A stretch of 8,173 nt of DNA from Deltaproteobacteria bacterium (GTDB taxonomy: Bacteria; Desulfobacterota; DSM-4660; Desulfatiglandales; Desulfatiglandaceae): NCBI GenBank assembly GCA_029932035.1, contig JAOZQV010000099.1, forward strand, positions 2,819 through 10,991, in the 5' to 3' direction. The first letter of the stretch is position 1. The number at the start of each line of letters is the position of its first letter. The position numbers and the translations under genes were made by a program. Shown in pieces: positions 7,061 through 8,173 of the stretch. Under the pieces are notes generated by a model. It ran no database searches. It was not told the DNA's origin and saw only the letters and a program-made list of their open reading frames with translations.

Positions 7061-7855
7061 ATGAAACAGATTCGCGTCGTCATCGCAGATGATGAGCCCC
7101 TGGCTCGGGAAAACATGCGGGACCTGCTGGCGGCCCACCCGGAAGTGGTGGTCGTGGGAGAAGCCGGTACTGTCCATGAAGCAAGGGAAATCCTGACCGA
7201 AATGCGTCCGGATGCGGTATTTTTGGACATTCAGATGCCGGGGGGCACCGGTTTTGACGTGCTTTCGGGCCTGAAGCATCCCCTTCAGGTAGTCTTTGTC
7301 ACGGCTTATGATGCCTTCGCCATCCGGGCCTTTCAGGTCAATGCCGTCGACTATCTGTTAAAACCCATTGATCGCACGCTGCTTGCCAGGGCCGTGGCCA
7401 GGCTCACCGCCGAAAATGCATCGGTTTCGGAGGTCAGGGATGATGGCGCCTCATCACCCCCTTTCAACCTGGATGATGATGTCCTGGTGCGTGAAAATGC
7501 GAAATATCTTTTGCTTCCGTTACATGCCATATGCGCCATTCGCGCATATGGGAACTATACGGAAGCCATTGACATTCAAAATCGGACCCACCTTTTTCGC
7601 AGGACCCTGAGCACCTGGTACAACCGTCTTCCCACCCCGCCCTTTGTACGACTTGATCGTTCACTGATCATTAACGGCGACAACCTGTCCGGCTGGCAAC
7701 TCCATGGCCGCCGGGTGAAAATGATGTTTCAAAACGGCAATCTCACCTTCAATCTCGGCCGTGCCGCTTCCGAACGGTTCAGAAAATTCATTAAAGACGA
7801 GAGGCTCGCAACCAAAGAAAATCACCCGATTAGTCCACACGGCGACAAAACATGA
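7061..7855 (+). CDS. LytTR-family response regulator
   Basis: Two-component transcription regulator of 264 residues. The receiver domain covers about 3-118: acidic pocket Asp10-Asp11, phosphoacceptor Asp56 (FLDIQMP), Thr81 (VTAYD) and Lys101 (LLKPID), all intact, so phosphorylation is expected. After a short linker, a LytTR DNA-binding domain covers about 141-246 (VLVRENAKYLLLP, RAYGNYTEAI, FVRLDRSLIIN). No strong Shine-Dalgarno precedes ATG 7061. It follows the exporter after 52 bases without an obvious terminator and overlaps the downstream sensor gene by four bases (ATGA), so it is probably part of one operon with it. It may control the neighbouring biosynthesis/export genes, but I find no convincing pair of LytTR sites in the window. 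The gene carries an internal 10-bp-arm hairpin at 7527-7551, and a fragment homologous to residues about 90-104 lies at 2603-2648. Confidence 0.92.
   Translation: MKQIRVVIADDEPLARENMRDLLAAHPEVVVVGEAGTVHEAREILTEMRPDAVFLDIQMPGGTGFDVLSGLKHPLQVVFVTAYDAFAIRAFQVNAVDYLLKPIDRTLLARAVARLTAENASVSEVRDDGASSPPFNLDDDVLVRENAKYLLLPLHAICAIRAYGNYTEAIDIQNRTHLFRRTLSTWYNRLPTPPFVRLDRSLIINGDNLSGWQLHGRRVKMMFQNGNLTFNLGRAASERFRKFIKDERLATKENHPISPHGDKT
7527..7551. repeat. Perfect 10-bp-arm inverted repeat inside the regulator gene
   Basis: CCATATGCGC (7527-7536) and GCGCATATGG (7542-7551) are exact reverse complements around the 5-nt loop CATTC. It lies in the start of the LytTR coding region. It may form an mRNA hairpin; the function is unknown and it may be chance. 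Confidence 0.7.
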
Positions 7856-8173
7856 ACCTGCGATTGAAATTTACGATCCTCCTGGGATTTGTGATCGCCA
7901 TTACCATTCTCCTTTCCGCGTCCGCGGTCTACTGGATTGCCAGGGAAAAACTGGAAAAAAGTGCAGCCGAACGTCTCCAGCAGACCGCCTGGCTGGTGAG
8001 CACGCATATTGAAGAACGGTTCGAAGCCCTTATAAGTGGTATTGAGGTGTGGGCCAAAACGCCCATGGTACGAAACGCCCTCCTGAATCCTGACAACCCT
8101 GAAATGATTGACCCGGTCAACCGAACCTTCGCCGACATCGTAAGAAGCGATCCTATTTTTCAAACCTTCAATC
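7852..8173 (+). CDS. Membrane sensor protein, probable histidine kinase (partial)
   Basis: The gene is open to the window edge; 107 codons are visible. It starts MNLRLKFTILLGFVIAITIL, giving a short basic N-terminus and a membrane helix at about 8-29. An extracytoplasmic helical segment follows (REKLEKSAAERLQQTAWLVSTHIEERF, then EVWAKTPMVRNALLNP), resembling the entry of a Cache-type ligand-binding domain as found in histidine kinases and chemoreceptors. The kinase part would lie beyond the window. Its ATG overlaps the regulator's stop by four bases, so it is most likely the cognate sensor kinase of the LytTR regulator. The Cache assignment is by eye and based on a fragment; the kinase assignment rests mainly on context. 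Confidence 0.75.
   Translation, partial: MNLRLKFTILLGFVIAITILLSASAVYWIAREKLEKSAAERLQQTAWLVSTHIEERFEALISGIEVWAKTPMVRNALLNPDNPEMIDPVNRTFADIVRSDPIFQTFN

Overview
The window looks like chromosomal DNA of a Gram-negative bacterium, most likely a Desulfobacterota/deltaproteobacterial lineage. That is an inference. It rests on the style of the class III cyclase (the 'APGDNLLAEF' catalytic loop), on the cyclase/CHASE2 plus small secreted protein pair, and on the mix of signalling genes. All convincing genes lie on the + strand.

Layout. (1) 1-263 is a non-coding, A+T-rich leader holding a perfect 12-bp-arm inverted repeat, a short direct repeat and two small potential hairpins. (2) 264-2593 is a two-gene signalling unit: a membrane protein with an N-terminal class III adenylate/guanylate cyclase domain followed by a CHASE2 sensor module (the reverse of the textbook order), then a small exported protein with a PEGA-like region and a ten-glycine tail. 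(3) 2594-2661 is a short intergenic stretch that contains a relic of a response-regulator receiver domain; 20 bp of it are identical to the intact receiver gene 4.7 kb downstream. (4) 2662-7008 is a tightly packed set: a stand-alone formyltransferase-family protein, a fusion of a BacD/RizA-like ATP-grasp ligase with a class I methyltransferase, and a DHA2-type major-facilitator exporter. (5) 7061-8173 encodes a LytTR-type response regulator, then by a 4-bp overlap the start of a membrane sensor protein, presumably its histidine kinase, which runs off the window.

Reading. The 2662-7008 genes have the logic of a minimal natural-product cassette: an ATP-dependent carboxylate-amine ligase joins two building blocks, a formyl group and a methyl group may be added, and the product is exported. 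The two-component pair next to it would be a natural regulator. No substrate can be read from the sequence. The left third (genes 264-2593) is visibly A+T-richer (about 43-45% G+C in lines sampled from the CHASE2-coding part) than the right part (about 58% in sampled lines). The change falls at the receiver-domain relic, suggesting that two segments of different history meet there.
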